NCBI GenBank assembly: GCA_977017575.1
Contig: CDRNVI010000052.1
Span: 186,001-250,000 of the forward strand
Source: Paramoeba atlantica
Lineage: Eukaryota; Discosea
DNA: 64,000 nucleotides
Direction: 5' to 3'
Every line of letters begins with the position of its first letter. Position 1 is the stretch's first letter. The notes beneath the pieces are model-generated. The model was not told where the DNA came from. It ran no database searches and worked only from the letters and a program-made list of their open reading frames with translations. Below are positions 39,531 through 49,167 of the stretch, piece after piece. A program made the translations under genes and the position numbers.

Positions 39531-39904
39531 TTTTTGCCGCGGCGACGACGACTTCCTCGCGTGGAAAGCTGTAAAGCGCCATAGGGAACATGTTCGGATG
39601 GCTATGTAATCCAGGATAAAGTGGACGAGGGTGATACTAAAGGCACCTTTGGAAAACCACCTCGAAACTGGAACGGTATCTCCCGGTTTGTAGAGCATTC
39701 TGATGTGGCAAAAGGGTCTTTAACGGGTGATACCGTTCCAGTTTCGAGGTGGTTTTCCAAAGGTGCCTTTAGTATCTCCCTCGTCCACTTTATCCTGGAT
39801 TACATAGCCATCCGAACATGTTCCCTATGGCGCTTTACAGCTTTCCACGCGAGGAAGTCGTCGTCGCCGCGGCAAAAAGAAAATATAAAGGGGAACACAG
39901 TAAT
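39503..39904. repeat. Near-perfect long palindrome (fold-back element)
   Basis: Arms of about 180 bases (39503-39690 and 39725-39904) are almost exact inverse copies, from TATTACTGTGTTCCCCTTTA outward to GGAACGGTATC(TCCC) near the centre. The central loop is about 35 bases. Inside the arms is GTGGACGAGGG(A/T)GATAC, shared by the fold-backs at 48.19 and 55.56 kb. The outer arm includes the end of family A, so the inverted duplication has captured flanking repeat DNA. Near identity of arms implies recent formation or gene conversion. Confidence 0.8.
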
Positions 39905-39997
39905 ATAACAGTATATCAGTAATAACAAGTCAGAAGTTTCAAAGACAATTTAATAAATTTTATAAAATTGCGAAATTTATAAATTTTTTAAATATCG

Positions 39998-40634
39998 GTG
40001 ACGCACTTTTTAACGTACCGGTCGAGCGGAAAATTTGGTCCACTTTTATTTGGCCCCAACAAATTTGGTCCACATAAATTTTGGTCCGACTTTATTTTTC
40101 CTTCGGCGGCGGTCCAAAATACTTTTTGACTTTATTGTCAGTCGTTTTTAAAGTTTACTAAATTTAGAACTCGTCATTAGAAATTTTTGCTTCTTTCAAT
40201 CGACACTTCGTTTTTTAGTCTTCGTGTAATGTCTCAGTCTGTTGAATGGGTGCAGAAAATCTTTGATCAAGATATTACTCTACGCACGTAGGGTCATCAC
40301 TATAACACATATAGTGAGGCTGAAGTTAGACCAATTTGAGAATTGTGTGTGACACGAAAGGTTGCAAGTGTTGTGAGCTACTGGAATAGCACGCAAAGCA
40401 AAAACAATCTAAAAGTACGGTCCTTCATTTTCTGGAAAACGAAAAATATAATAACGATATCAAGCCTCGAGGGAGGCCAAGAAAATATATCTTTTTTATT
40501 TCAATGCAGGAAAAATTTGGCCCCAACAATTTTGGTCCACATAAATATTGGTCCGACTTTTTTTTCGAGCTCGAAGGACCAAATTAAAAAAATGTCAAAT
40601 TTTTTGCTCGATCGGTAATTAAAATGTGCGTTTT
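39998..40634. mobile_element. Non-autonomous TA element with 'TTTGGTCC' iterations
   Basis: Left end GTACCGGTCGAGCGGAAAAT and right end read inward TTACCGATCGAGCAAAAAAT are inverted repeats that extend with mismatches about 16 bases further out (GACGCACTTTTTAACG / AACGCACATTTTAATT). TA occurs at both inner borders (40016-40017, 40616-40617). AATTTGGTCC(A/G)AC motifs are iterated near both ends (40042-40120, 40512-40575). The interior has a fragment opening MSQSVEWVQKIFDQD that soon stops; I do not recognise it. Confidence 0.5.
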
Positions 40635-41225
40635 TTTAATTAACGTAGCATATTAATTAACGTAACAATTAATTTTGGTAAAAAAATGGTAAAAAAATCT
40701 GTTCTACTTGGGGTCGGCCTAGAAAGGGCCATGTCTCTCTTACTGGGAGGTCTCTTACTGTTGGTTCTCCGGTATCTTTGGAAAGCATTCTCATTGATTT
40801 TTATAAACCCCGTTCCGGTTTAATGTACCTGTAGATCGCTATTGGAGCCCCTGCAACTTGGCGTCTTTTTTGGGTCCACTCGGGGTCACGGTGGGTCACT
40901 AGGGGCCGTGGTGGTCCCCTAGTGACCACTGCTACTTGTCCTTGTTGATCATTTTGTATGTATGTAATTGTTGAGGGAGATACGGAGTATCTAACTCGCT
41001 TACTAAGGTTAATTCCAAAAACTGAAAAAGATCCCCAAAGAAGCATAAGACTGAGTTTTTTCAAAATTCCAAAACGTAGCAGTAGGTCATTAGATGAACT
41101 CTTAAATACTCTAGAAATCATCTAAAACAACCTTATTTCCCAAATTTTAGAACATTTTTCGTAAACAAAAGTGCGTGTGCAAAGGTCTGCGATACGACAA
41201 ACTGGTTGACTAAGGAGCGTCCTTT
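40635..41225. other. Repeat-rich spacer, no gene seen
   Basis: GTCTCTCTTACTGGGAGGTC at 40731-40750 is the approximate inverse of CTCCCAGTAAGAGATCCCCC at 36981-37000, so these could be the ends of one roughly 3.8-kb insertion, but the match is short. The rest has C/G-rich runs (CACTAGGGGCCGTGG) that recur near 44.81 kb. No gene is supported. Confidence 0.3.
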
Positions 41226-41297
41226 GAGTAGTCCAGTTGGTAAAGGGGTTCCATTTTGACGCTGAACGTCCGCGGTTCGATTCCCGACATTGACATT
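41226..41297 (+). repeat. tRNA-like segment
   Basis: AGTAGTCCAGTTGGTAAAGG (A-box-like) and GGTTCGATTCC (B box, 41273-41283) are spaced as in a tRNA, but acceptor and T stems do not pair. It shares AGTCCAGTTGG with the segment at 8.68 kb. Probably a SINE head or pseudo-tRNA. Confidence 0.4.
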
Positions 41298-41408
41298 TTA
41301 CTAAAAAAATCGAAAAAAAAATTATTTGCTCAAGATCGCCAAAAAAAACAAATTCGGAACAATTCTTTTTTTTCAGATTTTTTTTTCTCGTGCATACGTG
41401 TACACGTG

Positions 41409-41787
41409 GCACTTACTCTTTCGTGGCAGTGGTGTACTGCCACGTGAGGCAGTGAACGCAGTGTAGATGCAGTGTAAGTGCACTGCCACGTGAGGCAGTG
41501 ACTGCAGTGCAGCTGCATCACGTACGTGAAAGAGTAACTGTACTGCCACGTGAGGCAGTGAACGCAGTGTAGATGCAGTGGCACGTGCGAGAGTAAGTGT
41601 ACTGCCACGTGAGGCAGTGAACGCAGTGTAGATGCAGTGGCGCGTGAGAGAGTCAGTGACTGCAGTGCAGATGCAGTATAAGTGCACTGCCACGTGAGGC
41701 AGTGACTGCAGTGCAGCTGCATCACGTACGTGAAAGAGTAAGTGTGCGGCCACGTGAGGCAGTGAACGCAGTGGTGCGTGAGAGAGT
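41409..41787. repeat. Minisatellite with CACGTG-rich unit of about 59 bp, left part
   Basis: The unit is approximately ACTGCCACGTGAGGCAGTGA followed by ACGCAGTGTAGATGCAGTGG and CACGTGAGAGAGTAAGTGT. Some units carry CAGTGACTGCAGTGCAGCTG variants. Each unit has two CACGTG-like palindromes and several CAGTG motifs. The array is interrupted at 41788 by the IS30-type element and continues at 43230. Confidence 0.8.
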
Positions 41788-43229
41788 TGTGGATTGTCAT
41801 ACTCAGTGCAACACCTTTTTGTCATACTCAGTGCAACAAAAATGAGAAAAATATGGGTGTGTTCCGGATGTCAGGATTTTCGCATACTCAGTGCAACACT
41901 GTTTTTTCGGTCGGACAGCACCACGAACGGACACGGGATTGTATGAGCCATGTTAAGAAAGAAACAATGGATTAAGGAAAAAAAATTATATAAGGAGAAG
42001 AAAAAAGGAGTACCTGGATAATCGATATTGACGGAACAACATAACGCGTTTCTTTAGTAAAGAGATAAACTTTTTACCTTTACTACTTTACAACTTACGG
42101 CTATACAACTTACTGCTTTCATGTATAGTACCGTCTCTTTATAGTAAAATTTGGCCTTCCAAGGTCTTTGGGGAGACCCATTTCAAGCACTTTCGTGGCC
42201 GTTTCTTCAGTTTGTTGGCCGTCTTACTAACTTCGCGCTGTGTCAACCCCTCAAAAGTATCTGACTTGGTGTGATACTACCGGACCAGACCATTCATGTT
42301 TTCAACGGCCCCCTTTTCCCATGAGTGGTAAGGATGACAAAAGTAAGATTTGCATCCTAACTTCCTGTTGATGGCTTCATAATTGGTGTTTTCAGTTCCA
42401 TTGTCATACGTTATGGTATGCACTTTGTATTTCTTTAAGGCTTTCAGCACCTGTGTTTCAACTTGTTTTGACTGCTTGGATTGAAATACACGGACAACAA
42501 ACCTTTCTTTCGTTCACAAAGGGTCAGGATGAAATACCCACTTTTCTTTGCTCCCTCAATTAAATCGGCCTCCCAATCACCATACCGACGTCGTGTGTTT
42601 ACTATTTGGGGACGATGATCGATAGAAACCCGGTTTGGAATGGTACTTCGACCATGAATGCGTCGAACATAAGGCCGCCTTCCGCGGATCCGTAGGCACC
42701 TATGAATCTTCCCCCCATTGTCTTTGTCTCGACGAACAAATCGATAGATTGTGGAGGTGGATGGTGAACCTTGTGAGCCGACAACAAGTGTATTAGCAAC
42801 CTGCTCCGGGCTGTGAAGCTTTCGGAGACGGGTCTTTACACTTTTTTCAAGACTGGCTCGAATTAGACGTGGTCTGGTCCCTTTATTAACCAGTCGTCTC
42901 TTGGCAACACGATGGGCACGTCTGGAACGATATTGCCCACCTCTTTTCCTGTTGCGTGCCAGCTCACGACATACCGCACTTGGGGACTTATCAATCGATC
43001 GGGCAATTTCCCTCTTCGTGGCGCCACTTTCAAACATCGTTTGAATATCTTTGCGATTGTTTTCAGATAATCTTCTGTACTTTGGCATGAATGAACTCAA
43101 TTATGTAGAAATTAGTATATGAAGTGTACTATGTAGAAATTAACCTTTTGTTGCGCTGAGTATGACAATTATTATTATTTTGTTGCACTGAGTAATGACA
43201 ATTTGTTGCACTGACATTGACAATCCACC
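41788..43229 (-). mobile_element. IS30-type DNA transposon in a eukaryotic minisatellite
   Basis: The 1442-bp element is bounded by a direct AGT on each side (41785-41787 and 43230-43232); joining the flanks restores the minisatellite. Left end TGTGGATTGTCATACTCAGT and right end read inward GGTGGATTGTCAATGTCAGT are inverted repeats of about 26 bases. The core (T)CATACTCAGTGCAAC occurs three times near each end (left at about 41797, 41821, 41883; right at about 43152, 43182, 43204), always facing inward, as expected for transposase binding sites. IS30 elements are known to make short 2-3-bp duplications and have ends of about 26 bp. The single encoded protein is an IS30-type transposase. Confidence 0.82.
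42139..43088 (-). pseudogene. IS30-family transposase with one frameshift and one stop
   Basis: Read on the minus strand from ATG 43088 (MPKYRRLSENNRKDIQ), the protein has the IS30 helix-turn-helix (GATKREIARSIDKSPSAVCR), a basic linker, LHSPEQVANTL and TIYRFVRRDK, then the DDE core. The first Asp is in GDWEADLIEG (about residue 180). Near 42470 the frame shifts, and the next frame carries the second Asp in TITYDNGTENTNYE and the Glu in KGAVENMNGLVR. Directly after this is one in-frame TAG (42282-42280), followed by the conserved 'TQREVSKTANKLKKRPRKCL' tail. Total length about 316 residues, close to short IS30 members. The three catalytic residues are all conserved, so decay is slight. No bacterial flanking genes are present. 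Confidence 0.85.
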
Positions 43230-43990
43230 AGTAAGTGACTGCAGTGTAGCTGCAGTGGCACGTGCGAGAATAAGTGCACTTCCACGTGAGGCAGTGAACG
43301 CAGTGTAGATGCAGTGGCGCGTGAGAGAGTAAGTGTACTGCCACGGGAGGAAGTGAATGTATTGATGTAGTGCAGCTGCAGTGGCACGTGCGAGAGTAAG
43401 TGCACTACCACTGTAAGTACAGTGGTACGTGAAAGAGTAAGTGTACTGCCACGTGAGGCAGTGAACGCAGTGTAGATGCAGTGGCACGTGAGAGAGTAAG
43501 TGTACTTCCACGTGAGGCAGTGAACGCAGTGCAGATGCAGTGGCGCGTGAGAGAGTCAGTGACTGCAGTGCGAGAGTAAGTGTACTGCCACGTGAGGCAG
43601 TGAACGCAGTGTAGATGCAGTGGCACGTGAGAGAGTAAGTGTACTTCCACGTGAGGCAGTGAACGCAGTGTAGATGCAGTGGCGCGTGAGAGAGTCAGTG
43701 ACTGCAGTGCGAGAGTAAGTGTACTGCCACGTGAGGCAGTGAACGCAGTGTAGATGCAGTGGCACGTGAGAGAGTAAGTGTACTTCCACGTGAGGCAGTG
43801 AACGCAGTGCAGATGCAGTGGCGCGTGAGAGAGTCAGTGACTGCAGTGCGAGAGTAAGTGTACTGCCACGTGAGGAAGTGACTGCAGTAATGCAATGCAG
43901 CTACAGTGGCAAGTTCGAGAGTAATGTACTGCCACGTGAGGCGGTGACTGTATTGATGCAGTGTGTAGCTAGAGTGGAACGTGGGTGCAG
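43230..43990. repeat. Minisatellite with CACGTG-rich units, right part with 139-bp higher-order period
   Basis: The same 59-bp units continue. Between about 43405 and 43860 they form a higher-order pattern of about 139 bases (two 59-bp units plus CAGTGACTGCAGTGCGAGAG), repeated about three times with near identity. The array decays after 43870. Frames open on the minus strand (TASTLRSLPHVAVHLLSH) are by-products of the repeat. Confidence 0.8.
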
Positions 43991-44110
43991 GTGGCTGCAC
44001 ATGAAACACCCACATGAGAGACCGTGCGCCACCAGTGGCTGCACTGGTGTTCCATTTAGAGAGTTTTGTTACAGATCGCCATGTTGTGGAAGGGTGGCCA
44101 GCTGGGAGAT

Positions 44111-44316
44111 AACCCAGATTGAAAGGGTCGAGGGAGATACGAAGCAACAGGCGTGGCAGATTCCCACTGAAAAGAAATGGTATCTCCCTGCACGAAGTTT
44201 GTCTCCGAGCTAGCAAGCGCAAAGGCTTTTCTCGTGCGGGGAGATACCATTTCTTTTCAGTGGTAATCTGCCACGCCTGTTGCTTCGTATCTCCCTCGAC
44301 CCTTTCAATCTGGGTT
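44111..44316. repeat. Fold-back palindrome
   Basis: Left arm 44111-44197 (AACCCAGATTGAAAGGGTCG ...) pairs with right arm 44233-44316 (... CGACCCTTTCAATCTGGGTT), almost perfectly, around a loop of about 35 bases. The arms contain GAGGGAGATAC, the motif shared by the other fold-backs at 39.5, 48.2 and 55.6 kb. The ATG of the zinc-ribbon-like frame follows the right arm after three bases. Confidence 0.75.
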
Positions 44317-44319
44317 GTG

Positions 44320-44709
44320 ATGGGAAAAATATATTGTCCTCGCTGCAAGGTGGACCGCCACGTGTCTTTGGGGGAACCTATAAGGTGTGTAATGTGTGCA
44401 TGCACCATTGAAAGTGATGCAAAGGATCCTTGCATCCAATGTCAAAGGGTCTCTGTAATCATAGGTACGAACTACTGTCCTCTATGTAATGCTCCACAGG
44501 ACTCTGAACGACTTCTGCCCAGTGCCATCGACCATCTACACGCTCGTGAGCTTCAAGGGAAGCACAATTTTCGCGCTCTTGCGGATGGAGGGTTTTATGA
44601 AAGTCGCACCAATATGCTGATACTGCCTCATTCAAAGACAATTCCCGTATCAGTTGTCCAAGCAAAAACAGGACCACAAGTGCGAACAATCTCTTTTACA
44701 CTTTCATAG
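44320..44709 (+). CDS. Small protein with four CxxC pairs (double zinc-ribbon-like)
   Basis: The 129-residue frame starts MGKIYCPRCKVDRHVSLGEP and contains CPRC, CVMC, CIQC and CPLC within the first 62 residues. Four evenly spaced CxxC pairs are what two zinc ribbons need. The second half (residues 63-129) is mixed and ends RTISFTLS. I do not recognise the family. The frame lies among repeats and begins three bases after a fold-back palindrome, whose arm would make up its 5' leader. It could be a host gene with a captured promoter or leader, or cargo of a mobile element. No similar frame is seen elsewhere in the window. Regular cysteine spacing argues against a chance frame. Confidence 0.45.
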   Translation: MGKIYCPRCKVDRHVSLGEPIRCVMCACTIESDAKDPCIQCQRVSVIIGTNYCPLCNAPQDSERLLPSAIDHLHARELQGKHNFRALADGGFYESRTNMLILPHSKTIPVSVVQAKTGPQVRTISFTLS

Positions 44710-45075
44710 CTTTTTAGGTCATGTTTTCATAAAATCCATGAATTCCTTAGTGGGGTATTATCAATGCCTAGCACCTGTCCCTCGCCGGAGGTATTTCTCG
44801 TCGGTTTTTGGGTCCACTAGGGGCCACACTGGGCCACTCGGACCCTGCATTGAGTCCATTGTACCGGGGGTGGGGGACAATACGTGGGAACGCTTGGTTT
44901 TATTGTACACCCCCTGCGTAAAAGAGGGCCTTCTTTTGCCTTTTCACAGATTTTCTTTCTAAAAATGATTACATTTTTACCCAAATTAGCAGCGAAGACA
45001 TGAAAATAGCGAAGCTCCGACTATTTTCGGGGAGAATATTTCCCGACTATTTTCGGGGAAGCTCCGAATTCGGGG

Positions 45076-45431
45076 AAGAATTCAAAGTTTGAAGCACATG
45101 GTGCTCAGACGGCGAGTTCAAACCCGCTCATCCCAATATTCCCGGCGGCCTCACTCTAAGAGGCTGGGCTGATAACCGACTAGGTCCAGTACTCGGAGGA
45201 CCGTCCCGGACCCTCCCCTCAGGGAACCAGCTCCCTTACCCGGCTTACACCTCTTGGGTGAGCCGTGTTGACGTACAGTTCGTCGACGCAGCGTGTTGGC
45301 AACATCACGTTGGTGCCTTTGGACAAGCGGAAACTGGTAGAGGACGTCGGCCTCGGAACTTCCAAATCTGTCTGTGAAGGGTCTGGCTTGCCAGTGACCA
45401 TCCAGAGAGATCCGGAATGATTTGGATTTTT
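45076..45431 (+). repeat. tRNA-derived SINE, copy 1 (5'-truncated)
   Basis: This copy starts AAGAATTCAAAGTTTGAAGC, keeps a B-box-like GAGTTCAAACCC (45117-45128), runs through GGCTGGGCTGATAACCGACT and ends in GATTTGGATTTTTTTTGG. It is nearly identical to the copies at 54.05 and 56.22 kb but lacks the A-box end. Confidence 0.65.
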
Positions 45432-45636
45432 TTTGGATTTTGGGGAAGCTCCGACTATTTTCGTTATTTTTCGGAGTTGTTATTGTACCTGTAGCTACGC
45501 ATTCTACCTGTAGCTAGTTATTGTACCGGGCGGGTACATTAACCCGGACGGGGGTTTAATTACCGGTGAAGCTTTTATTAAGAATAACATTAATTAAAGT
45601 AATTTCTGACGAGAAAAAATGTTTACTTTAATTAAT

Positions 45637-46393
45637 TCTTTTTTAGGCTCTTCGTTACACGCGCTGGTTATTTTCAACTTAGAAGTCACTAATGCTGCGT
45701 GCTTCGCGTTGAAAACTACCACCGCGTTTAAAGAAGATCCTAAAAAAGAAAAATCGCCAAAAGATCATGAATAATCTATTTTTTTGCGTGAAAATGCGCG
45801 ATTTTTAGGCGAAAATTGCGAAATTTTAACCCGAATTTGTACCATTTTTGATGCCTTACCAGTAGGGGTGGGAAGCGAATCAGCCGAAAAAAACGTCGTT
45901 GAATGGTAGCTGAGGCCCAAAACTCTTAAAATGCGTTTTAGGAGTCGATTTTGGAAAAATAATATCTTTACTTTCTTTTGGGTCAAAAAACTTTTTTTTT
46001 GGGTCACCCCAAAAAAATCGGACATTTTGATCTTGTCGGACCCCTCCTGCGCGTACCAGGGGGGGTACCCCCAGTGGGGGGGTGAAAAGTTATCGCCGCG
46101 GCCTACTCTATCACTTCCCTGCGCTCGATTTCGAAAAGCAAAAAATTTGAAAAAACTTTCTTGACGTATGCTCCCCCCTGGACCCCCCCTGGACCGCCCC
46201 CTGGACCCCCCCCTGGACCCCCCTCCCCTAGACCCCCCGTTTTTTTCAATTTCTTTTTTCATTTTCGGACCACCGGAGCCCCCTTTTGTATTTTCTTCTA
46301 TTATATTACTGTGTTTCTCTTTATATTTTCACTGTTTTTGTTCACTTTTTTTTCAATAATCGAGGGTAGAGCGGTACTTATACAACTACCGCA
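45637..46393 (+). repeat. Dispersed repeat family A, near-full copy 2
   Basis: Collinear with the copy at 8969-9704. It opens with the palindromic end (TTCTTTTTTAGGCTCTTCGT ... GATCCTAAAAAAGAAAAATC, 45637-45753), shares ATCATGAATAATCTATTTTT, the CGTACCAGGGGGGGTACCCC motif and GGACCCCCC iterations, and ends in ACAACTACCGC. Similarity is high over the whole length, so family A is a defined element, not random low-complexity DNA. Confidence 0.6.
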
Positions 46394-47549
46394 ATGCTAC
46401 GTTAATTAAAGTTACGTCAATTTATGTTTTTGTGGCGTAAGTAAATTTGAGATTTACTATTTTTAAGCCCATAAGATTGAACGTAGTTTGCACACTTTTC
46501 CAAAATTTCCCAAAAGGTAACTAAACATCAACGAATTCCAAAGAAAATCAAGAATAAGCACACTAGAAGGTTTCTGCACAAAACAATGCCCCATCCAACA
46601 AAACTCGTACCAGCGGACTTAACCTCACTTAACAGAAGACGTGTGACCATGATTTCACCCGTACCTGAGAACGTCAAAAGGTCAAAAATACTACAGTGTA
46701 GCAACGACTCTAAACTATGTATTTTGCAAGAAACAGAAACAAAAAAGAATTAAAAAATCGTTTTCTACTTTCGTGAAAAACTAAGCAAACATCGCTCAAT
46801 TCCATCTAAAGCGAAATACTCCACCGCCTATGGGTGTTGTTTCCAAGGGCAACTGGTCGTATTCTTGAGACATCTTCTAGAAATTTAAAAAATGAAATTA
46901 GTAATTATTTTTCGTCATTTTTTGACCAAAATTAATTATTACGTTAATTACCGTAGAAACTTCAATTAAGGGTAATTAAAATTAAGGCAACTTTAATTAA
47001 GGCAGCTTTAATTACACCCAAGCAAAAAATTATTATCGCTAAAATTATTGGCACAAAAATTATTGTTTTTTTAATTATAAGCTGTCAATTTTTGGCGAGA
47101 AACATTTTTTAATTTTTTTGGTCAATTTTTGAATTTCTCATGAGGTCTGATCTTGGCAACCACGTTTTAGAGAAGAGTTCCATAGATTTTACACAAAAAT
47201 TCAAATTTTATGAGAGGATTTGACGCGAGAGAAGCGAGATTGGCTTTATGTCAACACCCGGTCGTGAGATCATGCGAGATCACACCCGCATCCCATCATT
47301 TAATGACCACTTAATAACCTGCCCTTCGCAACGCATTTGGCAAGATTAGAGAGATGCAAACCACCGTCCGGGTTATACCTAGGGACACTTGTGCTTCCTA
47401 AGGATAATAATTTTTTGGCGATAAGCAACTTTCTTCCCCGTAAAAATTCTTGAATCTTTTTGGGAGCAAAAAAACCCTTTCGACCTAATTTTGGGGTTTT
47501 CCGCCCCTCTACTAACAACTTCTATTGTTTGTCAATATGTACAAATTTC
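46394..47549. other. AT-rich non-coding interior of the large TA element
   Basis: No gene is supported. The stretch holds iterated AATTAAGGCAACTTTAATTA motifs and the phrase AAATTATTGGCACAAAAATT, which recurs at 48.64 kb on the other side of the hAT-like insertion. Confidence 0.4.
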
Positions 47550-48623
47550 CAGGGTTCGCAGAAACTATAAAACTATCAATATAGTACTATATAGTTACTA
47601 TAAACTTTTTTCGAAAACTATAAAAAACTATATTTTTTTGTTTCACATTTTAGGCACTCCGAAGCTCACCAACACGCCATAAATACACGGCGAATTCATT
47701 TGTGTACGATTTTTCTTATTTTTAAACCCGAAAATTGATGCCCGAAATTAAAGTTACGAGGGGTAGTTTCTGCAAAGATTATTTTATTGAACTGCTGCAC
47801 ACGGAGGGAAGTAAAAAAGCGGTTGAATGTAACTTGTGTCAGGAGGGGACGTACCCCAGTCCCATCGCGTGGCCTTGACAGATTGCCTTGTGCGAATCTT
47901 GCGTCCCGAACATCTTCTCACTGCATCGCTGTCGCCGCGCTTTGGCTGGAGCCACCGACGTTATGTCTTGGGACTGAATAACTGCTGCTCACAATTCTAT
48001 GAGTTTGAATAAATACAATCATATGAGTCTGAATAAATTACGCGGTGTGTTGTCGAGTGGAGAGTTTGTACTTCCTATCGTCACTCCTTTCGCATGCGTT
48101 TCATTGCCATTTCCGAGGAGATGACACACTAGTTGATGATATTTTTCGGCGGTGATGGAATCGCGGGGAAGAGGGAGCATGTTTCGATAGCTATGTAACC
48201 CAGGATAAAGTGGACGAGGGAGGTTCTAAAAGCACCTTTAAACCACCACAAAAATAGAATGATATCTCCCGGTTTGTAAAGGATTCCGACGTGCCAAAAG
48301 AATCTTTAAGGGACATACCCTTCCATTTTTATGGTGGTTTAAAGGTGCTTTTAGAACCTCCCTCGTCCACTTTAGCTTGGGTTACATTTTTTTCAGAATT
48401 TCTTGTCATATCATACGTATGTAAGCGTGTAAGAACGCATGTAAAGGCGTGTGTATGTCCTTCACAAGCGGAGAGGACTCAAAAAATATCACTTGTAAAG
48501 TGAAAAAAACTTTATAGTTTTCTTATAGTTTTATAGTAAAATATAGTAAATATAGTACTATATAGTAACTATATTCAATGAAAAAAACTATATTTTACTA
48601 TATTATAGTTTCTGCGAACCCTG
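47550..48623. mobile_element. Non-autonomous hAT-like element with 8-bp duplication
   Basis: A 1074-bp element starts CAGGGTTCGCAGAAACTATA and ends with the inverse TATAGTTTCTGCGAACCCTG. It is flanked by an exact 8-bp direct repeat CAAATTTC (47542-47549 and 48624-48631). A CAGGG terminus and 8-bp duplication are hallmarks of the hAT superfamily. Both ends carry dense CTATAGT/ACTATAT iterations. No hAT transposase is encoded; the interior frames are short. A fold-back has inserted at 48.19-48.39 kb. Confidence 0.8.
48194..48385. repeat. Fold-back palindrome inside the hAT-like element
   Basis: Left arm TGTAACCCAGGATAAAGTGG ... (48194-48262) pairs with right arm ... CCACTTTAGCTTGGGTTACA (48321-48385). 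The central sequence, TCTCCCGGTTTGTAAAGGAT and onward, matches the centre of the 39.5-kb palindrome, so both belong to one family. Confidence 0.7.
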
Positions 48624-49167
48624 CAAATTTCTACAAAAATTATTGGCACAAAAATTATTGATTTTTTAATTAAAAGTTGCAGAGCTTTGCCAATAATTAA
48701 AACCTCAATAATATTAGTCGGCAGTGTAAGGCAATAATTAATTTTTTGTCATTTTGGGGAAAAAATTGGGAAAAAAAAATTTCATGATTCCGTCTCAGAC
48801 TTTTCCTTTCAATGATCGTTTTAACTTTTCTCTCACACGTTGAACTGGTTGAAGACCGTAAAGTTAGGCGAAACAGGCGAAGCTCGTCTAGAAAAGTTCG
48901 AAAAACATGAAAAATGATAACAAATTGAGCACTTTTAGCAGAAATGTGATATTTATGCTACAAACGACAATATTTAAATAAGAACTTTTTGGGCTTTTAT
49001 CAGCGCCACTTTAATTAAGGCAACTTTGATTAAGGCAAAAATTAATTTTTAAATCCGTTCTGCCTTAATTACTTTTATCCTTAATAACCGTTTCCCCGGT
49101 AATCTCGAGTGCAAGATTATATTCAAATCGTTTTTTGTTGCGACATTATACAATTAACATCAAATTA

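Larger units (their letters stand above)
45563..49099. mobile_element. Large TA-flanked element hosting nested insertions
   Basis: TA dinucleotides at 45561-45562 and 49100-49101 bound 3537 bases. The left end reads CCGGTGAAGCTTTTATTAAG; the right end read inward is CCGGGGAAACGGTTATTAAG, giving inverted ends of about 20-25 bases. Subterminal TTAATTAAGGCAACTTTAATT motifs occur inside both ends (46958-47012, 49008-49077). Nested inside are a family-A copy (45637-46393), a hAT-like element (47550-48623) and, within the latter, a fold-back (48194-48385). What remains is AT-rich and non-coding. No transposase belonging to the element itself is seen. Confidence 0.5.

Noticed and set aside
36981-40750. 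A single 3.8-kb element bounded by CCCAGTAAGAGA and its inverse
   Set aside because: The motif match is short and occurs a third time near 2.94 kb; the interval holds several unrelated elements. I mention it only as a possibility.
41330-43789. Minus-strand frames reading SLPHVAVHLLSH and similar
   Set aside because: They are translations of the CACGTG minisatellite and change with unit variants.
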